A stretch of DNA of 64,000 nt from Sinimarinibacterium flocculans. GTDB taxonomy: Bacteria > Pseudomonadota > Gammaproteobacteria > Nevskiales > Nevskiaceae. Every line of letters starts with the position of its first letter. Position 1 is the stretch's first letter. The notes beneath the pieces are model-generated. The model was not told where the DNA came from. It saw only the letters and a program-made list of their open reading frames with translations, and searched no databases. The stretch covers positions 186,001 through 250,000 of the forward strand of contig NZ_QICN01000004.1 in NCBI RefSeq assembly GCF_003201205.1. Direction: 5' to 3'. The position numbers and the translations under genes were made by a program. Below are positions 1 to 10,222 of this stretch, piece after piece.

Positions 1-525
1 ATCGCCGTTCAGCTCGGCATCCGCAACGCCGCGATCCACTACCACTTTCCGTCGAAGGAAGATCTCGGCGTCACGCTGGTGCAGCGCTATCGCGAGCGCT
101 TCCATGCTTGGGTCGCGGCCCTGTCACCCGATCTCGATGCCTGGGCGCGGCTGCAGGCCTATTTCGGCACCTACCGCGCCTACCTCGGCGAGCCGCGCAA
201 GGCCGACGACTGCCTGCTGTGCCCCGGTGGCGCGCTGGCCTCCGAGTTCTGCGCGCTGCCGGAACCGATGCGGCTCGAGACCCGTCTGCTGATGCGCGAC
301 GTGCAGGAGTGGTTGCGCGGCACGCTGGAGCAGGGTCGGCGTGAGGATGTGCTGCAGTTCAACGGCGACGCGCTCGACAAGGCCGTCGAGATCTGCGCGG
401 CCTTGCAGGGCGGCATCCAGATCGCGCGCATGTCGGGGGCATCGCGATTCCGCCAGTTGCTCGACCAGCTCGCGCTGGAGCTCAATCCGATGCGCGCCGC
501 GGCAGCCGCCGGCTCGCTGCCGTAG
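1..525 (+). CDS. TetR-family transcriptional regulator, 5'-truncated
   Basis: The frame is open from the first base, so the N-terminus lies outside the window. The first visible residues are the end of a TetR helix-turn-helix (RNAAIHYHFPSKEDLG, about residues 8-23 of the fragment), where the YHF-SKEDL signature marks the recognition helix and start of helix 4. The rest (about 150 residues) is the variable ligand-binding and dimerisation part and contains a CLLCPGG segment typical of YcdC/AcrR-like members. It should be a DNA-binding repressor answering to a small molecule; its target cannot be told because the upstream neighbour is missing. The next gene is convergent. Confidence 0.85.
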   Translation: MAVQLGIRNAAIHYHFPSKEDLGVTLVQRYRERFHAWVAALSPDLDAWARLQAYFGTYRAYLGEPRKADDCLLCPGGALASEFCALPEPMRLETRLLMRDVQEWLRGTLEQGRREDVLQFNGDALDKAVEICAALQGGIQIARMSGASRFRQLLDQLALELNPMRAAAAAGSLP

Positions 526-531
526 AAGCCG

Positions 532-1056
532 TCAGCTGGCTCGCAGCAGGACGTAGACGGCGCCGGTGCCGCCATCGGCCGGGCGCGCACTGCAGTAGGC
601 GAGCACGTCGCGCCGCCGCCTCAGCCAGCCGTCCAGCAAGCGCTTGAGCACCGGACCGCTGTTCGGCGATCCGTTGCCCTTGCCGTGGACGATGCGCACG
701 CAGCGGCGGTCGCGTACCGCGCAGTCGGCCAGAAAGCCCGCCACCGCCTGCTGCGCCCGCGCGCGGTTCATGCCATGCAGGTCGAGGTTGCCGTCGAGGC
801 GATAGTGGCCGCGCCGCAGCCGGCGCAGCACGCCGTCCTGCACCCCGGGGGCACGGTACTGCAGGGTTTCGCCATGTTCGAGCCATTCCGGGTCGGGTTC
901 GGCGAGCAGGGAGTCGATCACCTCGCGATCGTCGGCGGCGCGCGAGCGCGCGATCGGCGGCGGTCGCGGCAGGCTGCGCCGGGCGACGCGTTCCGACGGT
1001 GCCAGCGGGCGCACGTCGCGCATGGCCTGCCGGAACAGTTCGGCGTCGTCGTCCAT
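532..1056 (-). CDS. smrB: Smr-domain protein, SmrB-like ribosome rescue endonuclease
   Basis: 174 residues from an ATG preceded by AGGAGCT. The N-terminus carries an ELFRQAM segment and the middle an RLRRGHY segment, both resembling Escherichia coli SmrB (YfcN). The C-terminal half is an Smr domain with the LDLHG motif and the IVHGKGNGS loop. SmrB is known to cut mRNA between collided ribosomes to start rescue; that role is inferred from family. The frame stays open far upstream on this strand, but the ATG at 1056 has the best ribosome site and matches family length. It is divergent from surE. Confidence 0.85.
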   Translation of the reverse strand: MDDDAELFRQAMRDVRPLAPSERVARRSLPRPPPIARSRAADDREVIDSLLAEPDPEWLEHGETLQYRAPGVQDGVLRRLRRGHYRLDGNLDLHGMNRARAQQAVAGFLADCAVRDRRCVRIVHGKGNGSPNSGPVLKRLLDGWLRRRRDVLAYCSARPADGGTGAVYVLLRAS

Positions 1057-1079
1057 CGATAGCTCCTGTGCGGGGCGGC

Positions 1080-1100
1080 GCCATCCCGGGTGCGGATGGC
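1080..1100. repeat. GCCATCC/GGATGGC inverted repeat between smrB and surE
   Basis: GCCATCC (1080-1086) and GGATGGC (1094-1100) form a perfect 7-bp stem with a 7-base loop in the divergent intergenic region. The same core words recur at other non-coding places in the window (see findings). Confidence 0.5.
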
Positions 1101-1170
1101 CTGATCCCGGAGGCGAGTCCGGGCTGACGGGCATCGGGACTGGTAAACTTACACCAACCGATTCGCCCTC

Positions 1171-1917
1171 ATGAAAATCCTTCTCTCGAACGACGACGGC
1201 TGTATGGCGCCGGGCTTGCTGTGCCTGCGGGACACGCTGCGCCAGGAGCACACCGTCACCGTCGTGGCCCCCGACCGCAATCGCAGCGGCGCCAGCAATT
1301 CGCTGACGCTGATGCACCCACTGCGCGTGCAGCACCATGCCGACGGCACGATGTGCGTCGACGGCACGCCGACCGACTGTGTCCATCTGGCGCTGTCGGG
1401 CCTGCTCGACGAACAGCCGGACATGGTCGTGTCCGGCATCAATGCCGGCGCCAACCTCGGCGACGACACGCTCTATTCGGGGACGGTCGCGGCGGCGATG
1501 GAAGGCCGTCATCTCGGCTACTCGGCGATCGCCGTATCGAACGTGTCGATCACGCCGCGGCACTACGACACCGCGGCCCGCGTCGCCCTGCGGCTGGTCG
1601 AGCGGCTGCAGGTCGCGCCGCTGGCCGGCGACACCATCCTCAATGTCAACGTGCCCGACGTGCCCTGGGACGAGCTGCAGGGTTTCGAGGTCACGCGCCT
1701 GGGCAACCGCCATCGTGCGGAGAAGGTGTTCGAATCCAGCGATCCGCGCGGTCGTCAGATCTACTGGATCGGCGCCGCCGGTTCGGAGGCGGACTGCGGG
1801 CCGGGCACCGATTTCCACGCCATCACGCGGCACCGCGTCGCCATCACCCCGCTGCTGGTCGACCTGACCCGCCATGCCACGCTGGAGCAGCTCGGCGAAT
1901 GGGCGCAGGCCCTGTGA
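1171..1917 (+). CDS. surE: 5'/3'-nucleotidase SurE
   Basis: 248 residues, the usual SurE length. The metal-binding NDDG motif is at residues 7-10, the SGASNSLT nucleotide loop near residue 40, and the [18 protein letters not shown] signature near residue 90. SurE is a cytoplasmic metal-dependent phosphatase for nucleoside monophosphates and is stationary-phase associated in many Proteobacteria. It starts an operon: its stop overlaps the GTG of pcm. A TAAACT sequence about 27 bases before the ATG may be a -10 box, but no convincing -35 was seen. Confidence 0.97.
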   Translation: MKILLSNDDGCMAPGLLCLRDTLRQEHTVTVVAPDRNRSGASNSLTLMHPLRVQHHADGTMCVDGTPTDCVHLALSGLLDEQPDMVVSGINAGANLGDDTLYSGTVAAAMEGRHLGYSAIAVSNVSITPRHYDTAARVALRLVERLQVAPLAGDTILNVNVPDVPWDELQGFEVTRLGNRHRAEKVFESSDPRGRQIYWIGAAGSEADCGPGTDFHAITRHRVAITPLLVDLTRHATLEQLGEWAQAL

Positions 1918-2588
1918 ACGTGCCGCGTTCTCCCCGTGGGCTGAGCGCTTCGTCGGCGACGCCCAGCAGCGGCCAGCAGCGCCTGGTCGACGAGCTGCGC
2001 AGCCAGGGCGTCACCGACGAGCGCGTGCTCGCCGCGGTCGCCCGGGTGCCGCGCCACGAGTTCGTCGACGACGCGCTGAAGAACCGTGCCTACGAGAACA
2101 ACGCGCTGCCCATCGGTCACGCGCAGACGATCTCGCAGCCGCTGGTGGTGGCGATGATGACGATGGCGCTGCTGCGCGGTCGCAAGCCGCAACGGGTGCT
2201 CGAGATCGGCACCGGCAGCGGCTACCAGACCGCGATCCTCGCCGAACTGGTGCCGACGGTCTTCACCGTCGAGCGCATCAAGCCGCTGTCCGAACTCGCA
2301 CGGCGGCGGCTGGCCGGGCTGCACTACCGCAACGTGCACTTCGGCTACGCCGACGGTATCAACGGCTGGCTGCCGTATGCGCCGTACGACGGCATCGTCG
2401 TCACCGCGGGGACCGAGACCGTGCCGCCGGCACTGATCAGCCAGCTCTCGCCCAGCGGGCGTCTGGTGATCCCGGTCGGTCCGCAGGGCGCGCAGAGCCT
2501 GCGCCAGATCGACCGGCGCGGCGCCGGCGTCCGCGAGCAGGACCTGGGCCGCGTCAGCTTCGTGCCGTTGCTGCCGGGCAAGCATTGA
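1914..2588 (+). CDS. pcm: Protein-L-isoaspartate O-methyltransferase
   Basis: 224 residues from a GTG that overlaps the surE stop (GTGA), so translation is probably coupled. The SAM-binding motif [15 protein letters not shown] is near residues 95-109, preceded by the PCMT segment [13 protein letters not shown] and followed by the post-I acidic residue in TVERI. It methylates L-isoaspartyl residues in aged proteins so they can be repaired. The surE-pcm pair is canonical in gammaproteobacteria. The first 20 or so residues are low-complexity and a later start cannot be excluded. Confidence 0.96.
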   Translation: MNVPRSPRGLSASSATPSSGQQRLVDELRSQGVTDERVLAAVARVPRHEFVDDALKNRAYENNALPIGHAQTISQPLVVAMMTMALLRGRKPQRVLEIGTGSGYQTAILAELVPTVFTVERIKPLSELARRRLAGLHYRNVHFGYADGINGWLPYAPYDGIVVTAGTETVPPALISQLSPSGRLVIPVGPQGAQSLRQIDRRGAGVREQDLGRVSFVPLLPGKH

Positions 2589-3172
2589 TGGGTCCTTTCG
2601 GCCGCCTGTACGACTGGATGATGCGGGCCTCGCGGCACCGTCACGCCAACTGGTACCTGGGTGCGGTGAGCGCGGCGGAGTCCTCGTTCTTCCCGATCCC
2701 GCCGGACGTGATGCTGGCGCCGATGACGCTGGCACGGCCACGCGATTGGGCGTTCCTGGCGCTGCTGACGACCGCGGCCTCGGTGCTCGGTGGCCTGCTC
2801 GGCTACGCGATCGGCCATTTCCTGCTCGACGCGGCGCTGCCGCTGATCGAGCGTCTGGGCTATCTGCCGGCCTACGTGAAGGTCGGCGCCTGGTTCGAGC
2901 GCTACGGCTTCTGGGCGGTGTTCGTCGCCGGCTTCACGCCGGTTCCGTACAAGATCTTCACGATCTCCGCGGGAGCGGCGCAGATGGGGTTGCTGCCGTT
3001 CGTGGTCGGTTCGCTGGTCGGGCGCGGCGGACGCTTCCTGCTGGTCGCCGGCCTGATCCGCATCGCCGGACCGCGCATCGAGCCGACCCTGCGACGCTAC
3101 GTCGATGCGATCGGCTGGACGGTGCTGGTACTGCTCGCGGTAGGATTGCTCGCATGGCAAACCGTCCGTTGA
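2588..3172 (+). CDS. yqaA: YqaA-type inner-membrane protein (SNARE-associated/DedA superfamily)
   Basis: 194 residues with several hydrophobic segments (about 50-72, 98-118, 130-150, 170-190). The FTPVPYKIFTISAGA motif is the re-entrant loop signature of the YqaA branch of the SNARE-associated (VTT) family. These are inner-membrane proteins whose better-studied relatives act in lipid or undecaprenyl-phosphate handling; the exact role of YqaA is unknown. The ATG overlaps the pcm stop by one base, and the 3' end overlaps nlpD by 19 bases, so it belongs to the same transcript. Confidence 0.9.
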   Translation: MGPFGRLYDWMMRASRHRHANWYLGAVSAAESSFFPIPPDVMLAPMTLARPRDWAFLALLTTAASVLGGLLGYAIGHFLLDAALPLIERLGYLPAYVKVGAWFERYGFWAVFVAGFTPVPYKIFTISAGAAQMGLLPFVVGSLVGRGGRFLLVAGLIRIAGPRIEPTLRRYVDAIGWTVLVLLAVGLLAWQTVR

Positions 3173-3969
3173 TTCGCGGCGCCTCGCTCGCCTGTGCGCT
3201 GTTGGTCGGCGGTTGCGCCGGCTGGTCGACCTGGGACGAGGAACGCACCGTCGTCGTGCCCGAGCGCGAGGTCGGCGCCGACGACTACATGGTCGTGAGC
3301 GGCGACACGATGTACTCGATCGCCTTTCGCCACCAGCTCGACTATCGCCAGCTCGCGCGCTGGAACGGGGTCGGCTCCGACTACCTGATTTTCCCCGGGC
3401 AGGTGCTGCGGCTCAAGCCGGCGCCGGGCACCGAGGTGGCGCGCGAGCGCTACGTCACCGGCGAGATCGAATCGGTCGGGATGGACGACGTCGCGATCGG
3501 CAAGCCGCGTGCGATCCAGCCGGGCAGTCCCGCGCCGCGGGTGCCGCCGGCGCCGGAAGAGCCGCCGCAGACGGCGGTCGGCGGCTACGCCTGGAGCTGG
3601 CCGACGGCCGGCACGGTGCTTCGCGGCTTCGGCAAGGACGGCAACCGCGGACTGGATCTGGCCGGAAACGACGGTCAGCCGATCCTCGCGGCGGCACCGG
3701 GGCGCGTGGTGTACAGCGGTAACGCGCTCAAGGGCTACGGCGAGCTGATCATCATCAAGCACGACGAGCTGTTCCTGTCGGCCTACGGCTACAACGCGCG
3801 CCGCCATGTGAAGGAAGGCGACGTCGTCACCGCCGGGCAGCCCATCGCGACGATGGGACGCGGCCCGGAGAACCGGCCGATGCTGCACTTCGAGATCCGC
3901 CGCAGCGGCAAGCCGGTGAATCCGGCCAACCTGCTGCCGGCCCACACGGTGTCGGCGAACGGCGGCTGA
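3154..3969 (+). CDS. nlpD: NlpD-like lipoprotein: LysM plus degenerate LytM (M23) domain
   Basis: 271 residues. A lipoprotein signal ends at the lipobox LVGGC (Cys21). A LysM domain (about 45-88, ending FPGQVLRL) should bind peptidoglycan, and a LytM/M23 domain covers about 145-262. As in NlpD, the first zinc histidine is replaced (NRGLDLAG), and the usual AYAHN is AYGYN, so it is predicted catalytically inactive. Family members activate the amidase AmiC at the septum. In many gammaproteobacteria rpoS follows nlpD; here an aminotransferase follows instead. The start lies inside the 3' end of yqaA. Confidence 0.92.
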   Translation: MANRPLIRGASLACALLVGGCAGWSTWDEERTVVVPEREVGADDYMVVSGDTMYSIAFRHQLDYRQLARWNGVGSDYLIFPGQVLRLKPAPGTEVARERYVTGEIESVGMDDVAIGKPRAIQPGSPAPRVPPAPEEPPQTAVGGYAWSWPTAGTVLRGFGKDGNRGLDLAGNDGQPILAAAPGRVVYSGNALKGYGELIIIKHDELFLSAYGYNARRHVKEGDVVTAGQPIATMGRGPENRPMLHFEIRRSGKPVNPANLLPAHTVSANGG

Positions 3970-3997
3970 CGGCCCTGCGCGCAAGCGCGCCTTTGCT

Positions 3998-4026
3998 TTG
4001 CAAGTCCGGGGCCGCGCGGGAATAAT
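3998..4026 (+). promoter_or_regulatory. Candidate sigma-70 promoter of alaC
   Basis: TTGCAA (3998-4003) and AATAAT (4021-4026) are separated by 17 bases in the 108-base gap between nlpD and alaC. The spacing is ideal; the match of each box is moderate. Confidence 0.4.
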
Positions 4027-4077
4027 ACCGGCCCTTTTGCGTCCGCCCGCCGCTGTCGGCTCCCTCCCGGAACTGCC

Positions 4078-5334
4078 GTGAACACCCCCGTCGTTCAGAT
4101 CCCTGCCGTCCAAACGGATTTTCCGCGCATCCAGCGCCTGCCGCCCTATGTCTTCAACATCGTCGGCGATCTGAAGAAGGCTGCACGAGCCCGCGGCGAG
4201 GACATCATCGACTTCGGCATGGGCAACCCGGACCAGCCGGCGCCGCGGCACATCGTCGACAAGCTGGTCGAGGCGGCCGTCCGCGGAACCGAGTCGGAAT
4301 ACATCAAGCCCGAGCACGCCGACGAGGATGCGGTGCACACGCATCGCTACTCGGTGTCCAAGGGCGTGCCGCGACTGCGGCGCGCGATGGCGCGATGGTA
4401 CAAGCAGCGCTATGCGGTCGATCTCGACCCCGAGTCCGAGGTGATCGCGACGATCGGCTCCAAGGAAGGGCTGGCGCATCTGGCGTTCGCGACCCTGGCG
4501 GCCGGCGACGTCGTGCTGGTGCCCAACCCCGCGTATCCGATCCATCCCTACGGCGTCGTGCTTGCCGGCGCGGACGTGCGCCACGTGCGCCTGACGCCGG
4601 ACGTCGATTTCTTCGAGGAACTGCAGCGCGCGATCAAGGAGACCTGGCCCGCGCCGAAGATGCTGATCCTCAACTTCCCGGGAAATCCGACGACGCAGTG
4701 CATCGACATCGGATTCTTCGAGAAGGCCGTCGCGCTGTGCCGCGAGCACGGCATCTGGCTGATCCACGATCTGGCCTATGCGGACATCGTCTTCGACGGC
4801 TACAAGGCCCCTTCGGTGCTGCAGGTTCCGGGCGCCAAGGATGTCGCGGTCGAGTTCTTCACGCTGTCGAAGTCGTACAACATGCCGGGCTGGCGCGTCG
4901 GCTTCATGGCCGGCAACCCGACGCTGGTCGGGGCGCTGGCGCGCATCAAGTCCTACCTGGACTACGGCATGTTCACGCCGATCCAGGTGGCCGCGATCAC
5001 GGCACTCGAGGGACCGCAGGACTGCGTCGGCGAGATTCGCGACATGTACCGGTCGCGCCGCGACGTGCTGTGCGAGGGCCTCAACGCCGCCGGCTGGAAG
5101 GTCGACAAGCCCAAGGCGACGATGTTCGTCTGGGCCGAGATTCCCGAGGCGTACCGGCATCTCGGCTCCCTGGAGTTCTCCAAGCGCCTGCTCGACGAGG
5201 CCAAGGTCGCCGTCTCGCCGGGCGTCGGCTTCGGCGAGTACGGCGACAGCCACGTCCGCTTCGCGCTGATCGAGAACGAGCATCGTACGCGCCAGGCCAT
5301 CCGCGGCATCAAGCGGATGCTCAAGAACGCCTGA
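4078..5334 (+). CDS. alaC: Alanine/glutamate-pyruvate aminotransferase, AlaC type
   Basis: 418 residues from a GTG. It is a fold-type I PLP aminotransferase: the PLP lysine is K265 in [15 protein letters not shown], the NFPGNPTTQ and [13 protein letters not shown] motifs bind PLP, and an arginine near the C-terminus ([10 protein letters not shown]) should bind the carboxylate. The N-terminus ([20 protein letters not shown]) matches AlaC (YfdZ), which makes alanine from pyruvate and glutamate. Related sequences are sometimes named LL-diaminopimelate aminotransferase; the AlaC call is preferred. It precedes the threonine genes and may share their transcript. Confidence 0.93.
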   Translation: MNTPVVQIPAVQTDFPRIQRLPPYVFNIVGDLKKAARARGEDIIDFGMGNPDQPAPRHIVDKLVEAAVRGTESEYIKPEHADEDAVHTHRYSVSKGVPRLRRAMARWYKQRYAVDLDPESEVIATIGSKEGLAHLAFATLAAGDVVLVPNPAYPIHPYGVVLAGADVRHVRLTPDVDFFEELQRAIKETWPAPKMLILNFPGNPTTQCIDIGFFEKAVALCREHGIWLIHDLAYADIVFDGYKAPSVLQVPGAKDVAVEFFTLSKSYNMPGWRVGFMAGNPTLVGALARIKSYLDYGMFTPIQVAAITALEGPQDCVGEIRDMYRSRRDVLCEGLNAAGWKVDKPKATMFVWAEIPEAYRHLGSLEFSKRLLDEAKVAVSPGVGFGEYGDSHVRFALIENEHRTRQAIRGIKRMLKNA

Positions 5335-5431
5335 ACGGCGGTTCCGGCCGGCCGCCTGCGGCTTCCCGGGGTCTGGAAAGCGCGAGCCGGATGACGGAAC
5401 GCGGCCACTGACACAGGAAACGGATTCAAGC

Positions 5432-6742
5432 ATGAGCGCTCCCGTACGAATCGGCGTCATCGGCCTGGGCACGGTCGGGCAGGGCGTCGTCCGTCTGCTG
5501 AAGAACAACGCCGCGGAGATCACGCGCCGCGTCGGCCGGCCGGTGGTCGTCACCGACGCCGCCACGCGTACGCCGGGTCGTGCGCGCGACTGCAACCTGG
5601 ACGGCGTGCAGATGTGGGACGACGCCGGCCGGCTGGTGCGCGAAGCCGACGTCGACATCGTCGTCGAGCTGATCGGTGGGACCGGCGTTGCACGCGAACT
5701 GACGCTGGCGGCGATCGCGCGCGGCAAGCCGCTGGTGACCGCCAACAAGGCGCTGCTGGCCGAGGCCGGCAACGAGATCTTCGCCGCCGCCGCGGACGCC
5801 GACGGCGTGATCGGTTTCGAGGCCGCCGTCGCCGGCGGCATCCCGATCATCAAGGCGATCCGCGAGGGCCTGGCCGGCAACGTGATCGATGGCATCGCCG
5901 GCATCATCAACGGCACCTGCAACTACATCCTCACGCAGATGGCCCTGCGCGGGCAGTCCTTCACCGACGCCCTGGCCGATGCCCAACGCCTGGGCTACGC
6001 CGAGGCCGACCCGACCTTCGACGTCGAAGGCGTGGACGCCGCGCACAAGCTGGCGATCCTCGCTGCGCTGGCCTTCGGCATGCCCCTGGCCTTCGACGAC
6101 ATCGCCATCGAGGGCATCACGGCCGTCACGCCGCAGGACATCGAGATCGCCCAGGTCTTCGGTTACCGCATCAAGCTGCTCGGCATCGCCAAGCGCGGCG
6201 GCGACGGCGTCGAGCTGCGCGTGCACCCGACACTGATTCCCGACGACACGCTGCTGGCGAAGGTCGACGGTGTGCTCAATGCCGTCGTCGTGCACGGCAA
6301 TGCGGTCGGCGAGGTCGGCTTCTACGGTCGCGGTGCCGGCGGCGATGCGACGGCGTCGGCGGTCGTCGCCGACATCCTCGATATCGCCCGCGCCCTGTCG
6401 GCGGAAGCGCGCCACTCGGTTCCGGCGCTGGCCTTCCAGCCGGACGCGCTGCGACCACTGCCGGTCATCTCGATCCGGGACGCGCAGAGCGCGTTCTACC
6501 TGCGCCTGCGCGTGGCCGACGAGCCGGGCGTGCTGTCGCAGATCACCGCCATCCTCGCGGCGCACGAGATCAGCGTCGAGGCGATCCTGCAGCGCGAGCC
6601 GCGCGGCGGCGAAGATGCGACGATCGCGCTGATCACCTCGGTGATCGCCGAGCATCGCTTCGGCGATGCGCTGGAGGAGATGCAGAAGCTGCCGTTCGTG
6701 CGCTCGGGCGCGATGCGCCTGCGCGTGGAGAAGTTCGACTGA
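5432..6742 (+). CDS. hom: Homoserine dehydrogenase (monofunctional)
   Basis: 436 residues. The NAD(P)-binding [12 protein letters not shown] lies at the N-terminus, [10 protein letters not shown] and the [12 protein letters not shown] segment of the catalytic domain are in the middle, and a C-terminal ACT domain begins near residue 354 ([21 protein letters not shown]). It reduces aspartate semialdehyde to homoserine. The ACT domain suggests feedback by threonine. Aspartokinase is not fused or adjacent. An AGGAAA ribosome site precedes the ATG, and thrC follows four bases after the stop. Confidence 0.97.
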   Translation: MSAPVRIGVIGLGTVGQGVVRLLKNNAAEITRRVGRPVVVTDAATRTPGRARDCNLDGVQMWDDAGRLVREADVDIVVELIGGTGVARELTLAAIARGKPLVTANKALLAEAGNEIFAAAADADGVIGFEAAVAGGIPIIKAIREGLAGNVIDGIAGIINGTCNYILTQMALRGQSFTDALADAQRLGYAEADPTFDVEGVDAAHKLAILAALAFGMPLAFDDIAIEGITAVTPQDIEIAQVFGYRIKLLGIAKRGGDGVELRVHPTLIPDDTLLAKVDGVLNAVVVHGNAVGEVGFYGRGAGGDATASAVVADILDIARALSAEARHSVPALAFQPDALRPLPVISIRDAQSAFYLRLRVADEPGVLSQITAILAAHEISVEAILQREPRGGEDATIALITSVIAEHRFGDALEEMQKLPFVRSGAMRLRVEKFD

Positions 6743-6746
6743 TCGC

Positions 6747-7874
6747 ATGCCCATGACCCGCTATACCGGCCTCATCGATGCCTACCGTTCCCGGCTGCCG
6801 CTGGCGCCGGATGCCCGTGCGATCTCGCTGGGCGAGGGCCGCACGCCGCTGATCCGGCTGGAGCACATTCCGCGACAGATCGGTTTCGAAGGCGAGCTGT
6901 ACGTCAAGTTCGAGGGGCTCAACCCCACCGGCTCGTTCAAGGACCGCGGCATGACCGTCGCGGTCACGCAGGCCGTGCACGAGGGTGCCCGCGCGGTCAT
7001 CTGCGCCTCGACCGGCAACACCTCGGCGGCCGCGGCGGCGTATGCGGTGCGTGCCGGCATCACCGCGTTCGTGCTGATTCCTGACGGCAAAATCGCGCTG
7101 GGCAAGCTGGCGCAGGCGGTGGTCCACGGCGCCGTCGTGATCCAGATCCAGGGCAACTTCGACGACGGCATGCGCCTGGTCAAGCAGATCGGCGAAACGA
7201 CGCCGGTGGCCATCGTCAATTCGATCAACCCCTACCGCCTGCAGGGGCAGAAGACCGCGGCCTTCGAGATCGTCGAGGCGCTTGGTCGCGCGCCGGACTA
7301 TCACTGCCTGCCGGTCGGCAACGCCGGCAACATCTCGGCCTACTGGATGGGCTACAGCGAAATGAGCGGCGGGCACTCCGATGCATCCGCCGCCTTCGGC
7401 ACGCCGCCGGCTTACGAGACGACGGCACTCGTCGATCGCCGGCCGGTGATGGCGGGCTATCAGGCCGCCGGCGCCGCGCCGTTCCTGCGCGGGGCCCCCG
7501 TCGCCGAGCCGGAGACGGTGGCCACGGCGATCCGCATCGGGCATCCGCAGTCCTGGGAGCTGGCCTGGGCGGCGCAGAAGGCGTCCGGCGGCTGGTTCGA
7601 CGAATGCAGCGACGCCGAGATTCTCGCCACGCAGAAGCAGCTCGCGGCGACCGAGGGCGTGTTCTGCGAGCCGGCGTCCGCCGCGTCGCTGTGCGGCGCG
7701 CTGCGCGACATCCGCAGCGGCCGCATCGCCGCCGGCAGCACGGTGGTCTGCACCCTCACCGGCAACGGGCTGAAGGACCCGGACATCGTCATGAAGGATG
7801 GCCTGCAGGGGCTGATCCGCGTGCCGGCAGAGCGCGGCGCCGTCGAGCAGGCCCTGCTCGCGCACATGAAGTGA
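6747..7874 (+). CDS. thrC: Threonine synthase
   Basis: 375 residues. PLP lysine K65 sits in [11 protein letters not shown], and the [16 protein letters not shown] loop binds phosphate. It converts O-phosphohomoserine to threonine and lies directly after hom. The length is that of the shorter (Bacillus-like) class rather than the roughly 430-470 residue form common in gammaproteobacteria. An in-frame ATG six bases later (6753) is an equally possible start. The stop overlaps the recJ GTG. Confidence 0.96.
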   Translation: MPMTRYTGLIDAYRSRLPLAPDARAISLGEGRTPLIRLEHIPRQIGFEGELYVKFEGLNPTGSFKDRGMTVAVTQAVHEGARAVICASTGNTSAAAAAYAVRAGITAFVLIPDGKIALGKLAQAVVHGAVVIQIQGNFDDGMRLVKQIGETTPVAIVNSINPYRLQGQKTAAFEIVEALGRAPDYHCLPVGNAGNISAYWMGYSEMSGGHSDASAAFGTPPAYETTALVDRRPVMAGYQAAGAAPFLRGAPVAEPETVATAIRIGHPQSWELAWAAQKASGGWFDECSDAEILATQKQLAATEGVFCEPASAASLCGALRDIRSGRIAAGSTVVCTLTGNGLKDPDIVMKDGLQGLIRVPAERGAVEQALLAHMK

Positions 7875-9568
7875 CGCCGAGACTGCGCCGCCGGCCACCG
7901 GGCAACCCGGAGCTGTTGCCGGCGACGCTGCCGCCGGTCTTGCGCCGGATATTCGCGGCGCGCGGCATCGGTGAGGACTCGCTGAGTCTGGACGTTGCCG
8001 GCTTGCTGCCGCCGGACTCGCTGACGGGCGCAGCCGAAGCGGCGGTGCTGCTCGCCGATGCCCTCGAGGCCGGCGCGCCCATCGTCATCAGCGGCGACTA
8101 CGATGCCGACGGCGCCACCGGTACGGCACTCGCGGTGCTCGGTCTGCGCGCGCTGGGTGCGGCGCAGGTGCACTACGTCGTACCGGATCGCTTTCGCATG
8201 GGCTACGGCCTGTCGCCGGCGCTGGCCGATGCCGCCGCGGCCACCGGCGCACGGCTGCTGGTGACCGTCGACAGCGGCATCAGCAGCGTCGCCGGCGTCG
8301 CCCGGGCACAGGCGCATGGCCTGCGCGTGATCGTGACCGACCACCATCTGCCCGGGGCCGAGCTGCCGTCCGCCGACGTCATCGTCAATCCGAACCAGGC
8401 CGGCTGCCGGTTCGCGTCCAGGCATCTGGCCGGCGTCGGCGTCATGTTCTACGTGCTGCTGGCCCTGCGCGCGGAGCTGCGCGCGCGCGGACGATTCGGC
8501 GACGACGGCGGTCCGAGACTTTCGAGCCTGCTAGATCTCGTCGCGGTGGGCACGGTGGCCGATGTCGTGCGTCTGGACCGCAACAACCGCATTCTCGTGG
8601 AACACGGTCTGCGCCGGCTGCGCGCCGGCCACGCGCGACCGGGGCTGCTCGCGCTGCTGCAGGTTGCGGGGCGCGAGCCGACCTGGCTCACGGCACAAGA
8701 TCTCGGCTTCGTGCTCGGCCCGCGCATCAACGCGGCGGGTCGCCTCGACGATATCCGCACCGGCATCGAGTGCCTGCTCGCGGAGGATGCCGGGCAGGCC
8801 CTGCGGCTCGCGCGCGAGCTGGACCAGTACAACCGCAGCCGCCGCGATATCGAGGCGCAGATGCGCGAGGACGCGGCTGCGCTGCTGGTCGACGACGAGG
8901 CCGTGGGCATCTGCCTGTTCCGCGAGGATTGGCATGAGGGCGTCGTCGGCATCGTTGCCGGCCGGGTGAAGCAGCAGCGCCATCGGCCGGTGATCGCGTT
9001 CGCCCCCGCTCAGGAAGGCGAGCTGCTCAAGGGTTCGGGGCGCTCGATTCCCGGTCTGCATCTGCGGGATGTGCTCGCCGCCATCGACGCCGGTGCGCCG
9101 GGCCTGATCGAGCGCTTCGGCGGTCACGCGATGGCCGCGGGGCTCAGTCTCAGGCCGGGGGCACTCGACGCCTTCCGTAGCGCGTTCGACGCGCAGTGCC
9201 GTGGAACGCTGGACGCCGCCGCACTCGAACACTGCCTGGAAACCGACGGCGAGCTGGCGACGGACGAACTGACGCTGGAGACGGCGCGCATGCTCGAGAC
9301 GTCGGGGCCATGGGGGCAGGGATGTCCGGAGCCGCTGTTCGAGGGCTGTTTCGACGTGCTCGACGCGCGCCCGGTAGGCGCCGACGGTGCGCACATCAAG
9401 TACCGCCTGCGCCATGCCGGAACGGTGCACGACGCGATCGACTTCAACGGAGTGGAGCGCCTGGCACGCCGAGGGTCGGCGGTCCGGATCGCCTATTCGC
9501 TGGCCGTCAACCGCTGGCAGGGCAGCGAGCGCCTGGACCTGCGCATCGTGGCACTCGAACCGGCCTGA
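7871..9568 (+). CDS. recJ: Single-stranded-DNA-specific 5'-3' exonuclease RecJ
   Basis: 565 residues from a GTG overlapping the thrC stop. The DHH phosphoesterase motifs are present: [13 protein letters not shown] (from about residue 75), VTVDSGI, and VTDHHLPG (about 155). The C-terminal half has the DHHA1 signature ending [11 protein letters not shown], then an OB-like domain. RecJ resects 5' ends in RecF-type recombination, base excision and mismatch repair. The C-terminus ends 15 bases before the convergent lipoprotein gene. Confidence 0.96.
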   Translation: MTPRLRRRPPGNPELLPATLPPVLRRIFAARGIGEDSLSLDVAGLLPPDSLTGAAEAAVLLADALEAGAPIVISGDYDADGATGTALAVLGLRALGAAQVHYVVPDRFRMGYGLSPALADAAAATGARLLVTVDSGISSVAGVARAQAHGLRVIVTDHHLPGAELPSADVIVNPNQAGCRFASRHLAGVGVMFYVLLALRAELRARGRFGDDGGPRLSSLLDLVAVGTVADVVRLDRNNRILVEHGLRRLRAGHARPGLLALLQVAGREPTWLTAQDLGFVLGPRINAAGRLDDIRTGIECLLAEDAGQALRLARELDQYNRSRRDIEAQMREDAAALLVDDEAVGICLFREDWHEGVVGIVAGRVKQQRHRPVIAFAPAQEGELLKGSGRSIPGLHLRDVLAAIDAGAPGLIERFGGHAMAAGLSLRPGALDAFRSAFDAQCRGTLDAAALEHCLETDGELATDELTLETARMLETSGPWGQGCPEPLFEGCFDVLDARPVGADGAHIKYRLRHAGTVHDAIDFNGVERLARRGSAVRIAYSLAVNRWQGSERLDLRIVALEPA

Positions 9569-9583
9569 AAAGCGATCGGCGCG

Positions 9584-10129
9584 TCAGGGGTGGTAGTAGC
9601 CGGCGACGGCGTGATACAGCTCGTGGCCCAGCAGCGAGGCGATGAAGTCGTCCGGGCGCTCGCGCTCGGTGATGGTCGCCTGGTCGAGCATGATCACCGC
9701 CGAACCGGGCCAGTAGCAGGACACGCCGGTGGGGCAGTCGCCGTCGTTGTCGATCCACACCGTCTGGCCGAAGAAGGCTTTCCAGCTCGTCACGTAGGGC
9801 TCGGCCTCGCCGGACAGGCATTGCTGCATCGATGCGCCGATATGGGTCATTGCCGAGATCGCCGGATCGAGCCAGTACAGCAGCAACTCCACGGCGTTCA
9901 GGCGCGGCGCGAAGATGACGCAGGTGCCGTTCACGAGGGCGGGCGCAGCCGGACTGGCATCGACGAGCTCGACGTCGAGGCCGCGAAGCTTGGCGTCGGC
10001 GCTCGCCGCCGGATCGGTGCCGCCGCTCTCGGTGCAGCCCGTCACGACGAGCAGCAGACCGAGCGTCACGAGCCTGCGCAGGCCGGTGACCGCCGCGCGA
10101 GCGGCCGGGGGGAATACGTCTGATGTCAT
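9584..10129 (-). CDS. Uncharacterised lipoprotein with C-terminal HELYH metalloprotease-like motif
   Basis: 181 residues. A hydrophobic signal ends in the lipobox VVTGC (Cys32). Four further cysteines (TCVIF, QQCLS, GDCPTGVSC) could form disulfides in the periplasm. The last residues are LLGHELYHAVAGYYHP: HExxH at 169-173 and a third histidine at 180, reminiscent of metzincin zinc sites, though with one more residue between the second and third histidines. I do not recognise the family. It may be a small zinc peptidase, or the motif may be structural. It lies downstream of sufS with a 150-base gap, so it may be a separate unit. Confidence 0.75.
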   Translation of the reverse strand: MTSDVFPPAARAAVTGLRRLVTLGLLLVVTGCTESGGTDPAASADAKLRGLDVELVDASPAAPALVNGTCVIFAPRLNAVELLLYWLDPAISAMTHIGASMQQCLSGEAEPYVTSWKAFFGQTVWIDNDGDCPTGVSCYWPGSAVIMLDQATITERERPDDFIASLLGHELYHAVAGYYHP

Positions 10130-10130
10130 G

Positions 10131-10159
10131 GGATGGCAACAGCAACTTCGATGCCATCC
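10131..10159. repeat. GGATGGCA/TGCCATCC inverted repeat upstream of the lipoprotein gene
   Basis: GGATGGCA (10131-10138) and TGCCATCC (10152-10159) form a perfect 8-bp stem immediately upstream of the ATG at 10129, so it could occlude or form the 5' leader of the lipoprotein mRNA. It shares its core words with other intergenic palindromes here. Confidence 0.5.
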
Positions 10160-10222
10160 AGCCTAACCACGGCGTGCGTCGATTTTGCGACGCGGCCGAC
10201 CGACGCCGTCGACGGCGGCCCC

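Noticed and set aside
3097-5922. Long antisense open frames (for example on the minus strand here, and also at 20507-23215, 27080-30226 and 39203-42166)
   Set aside because: They lie opposite well-recognised genes, have Arg/Asp/His-rich composition typical of the antisense of GC-rich codons, and contain no known motifs or ribosome sites.
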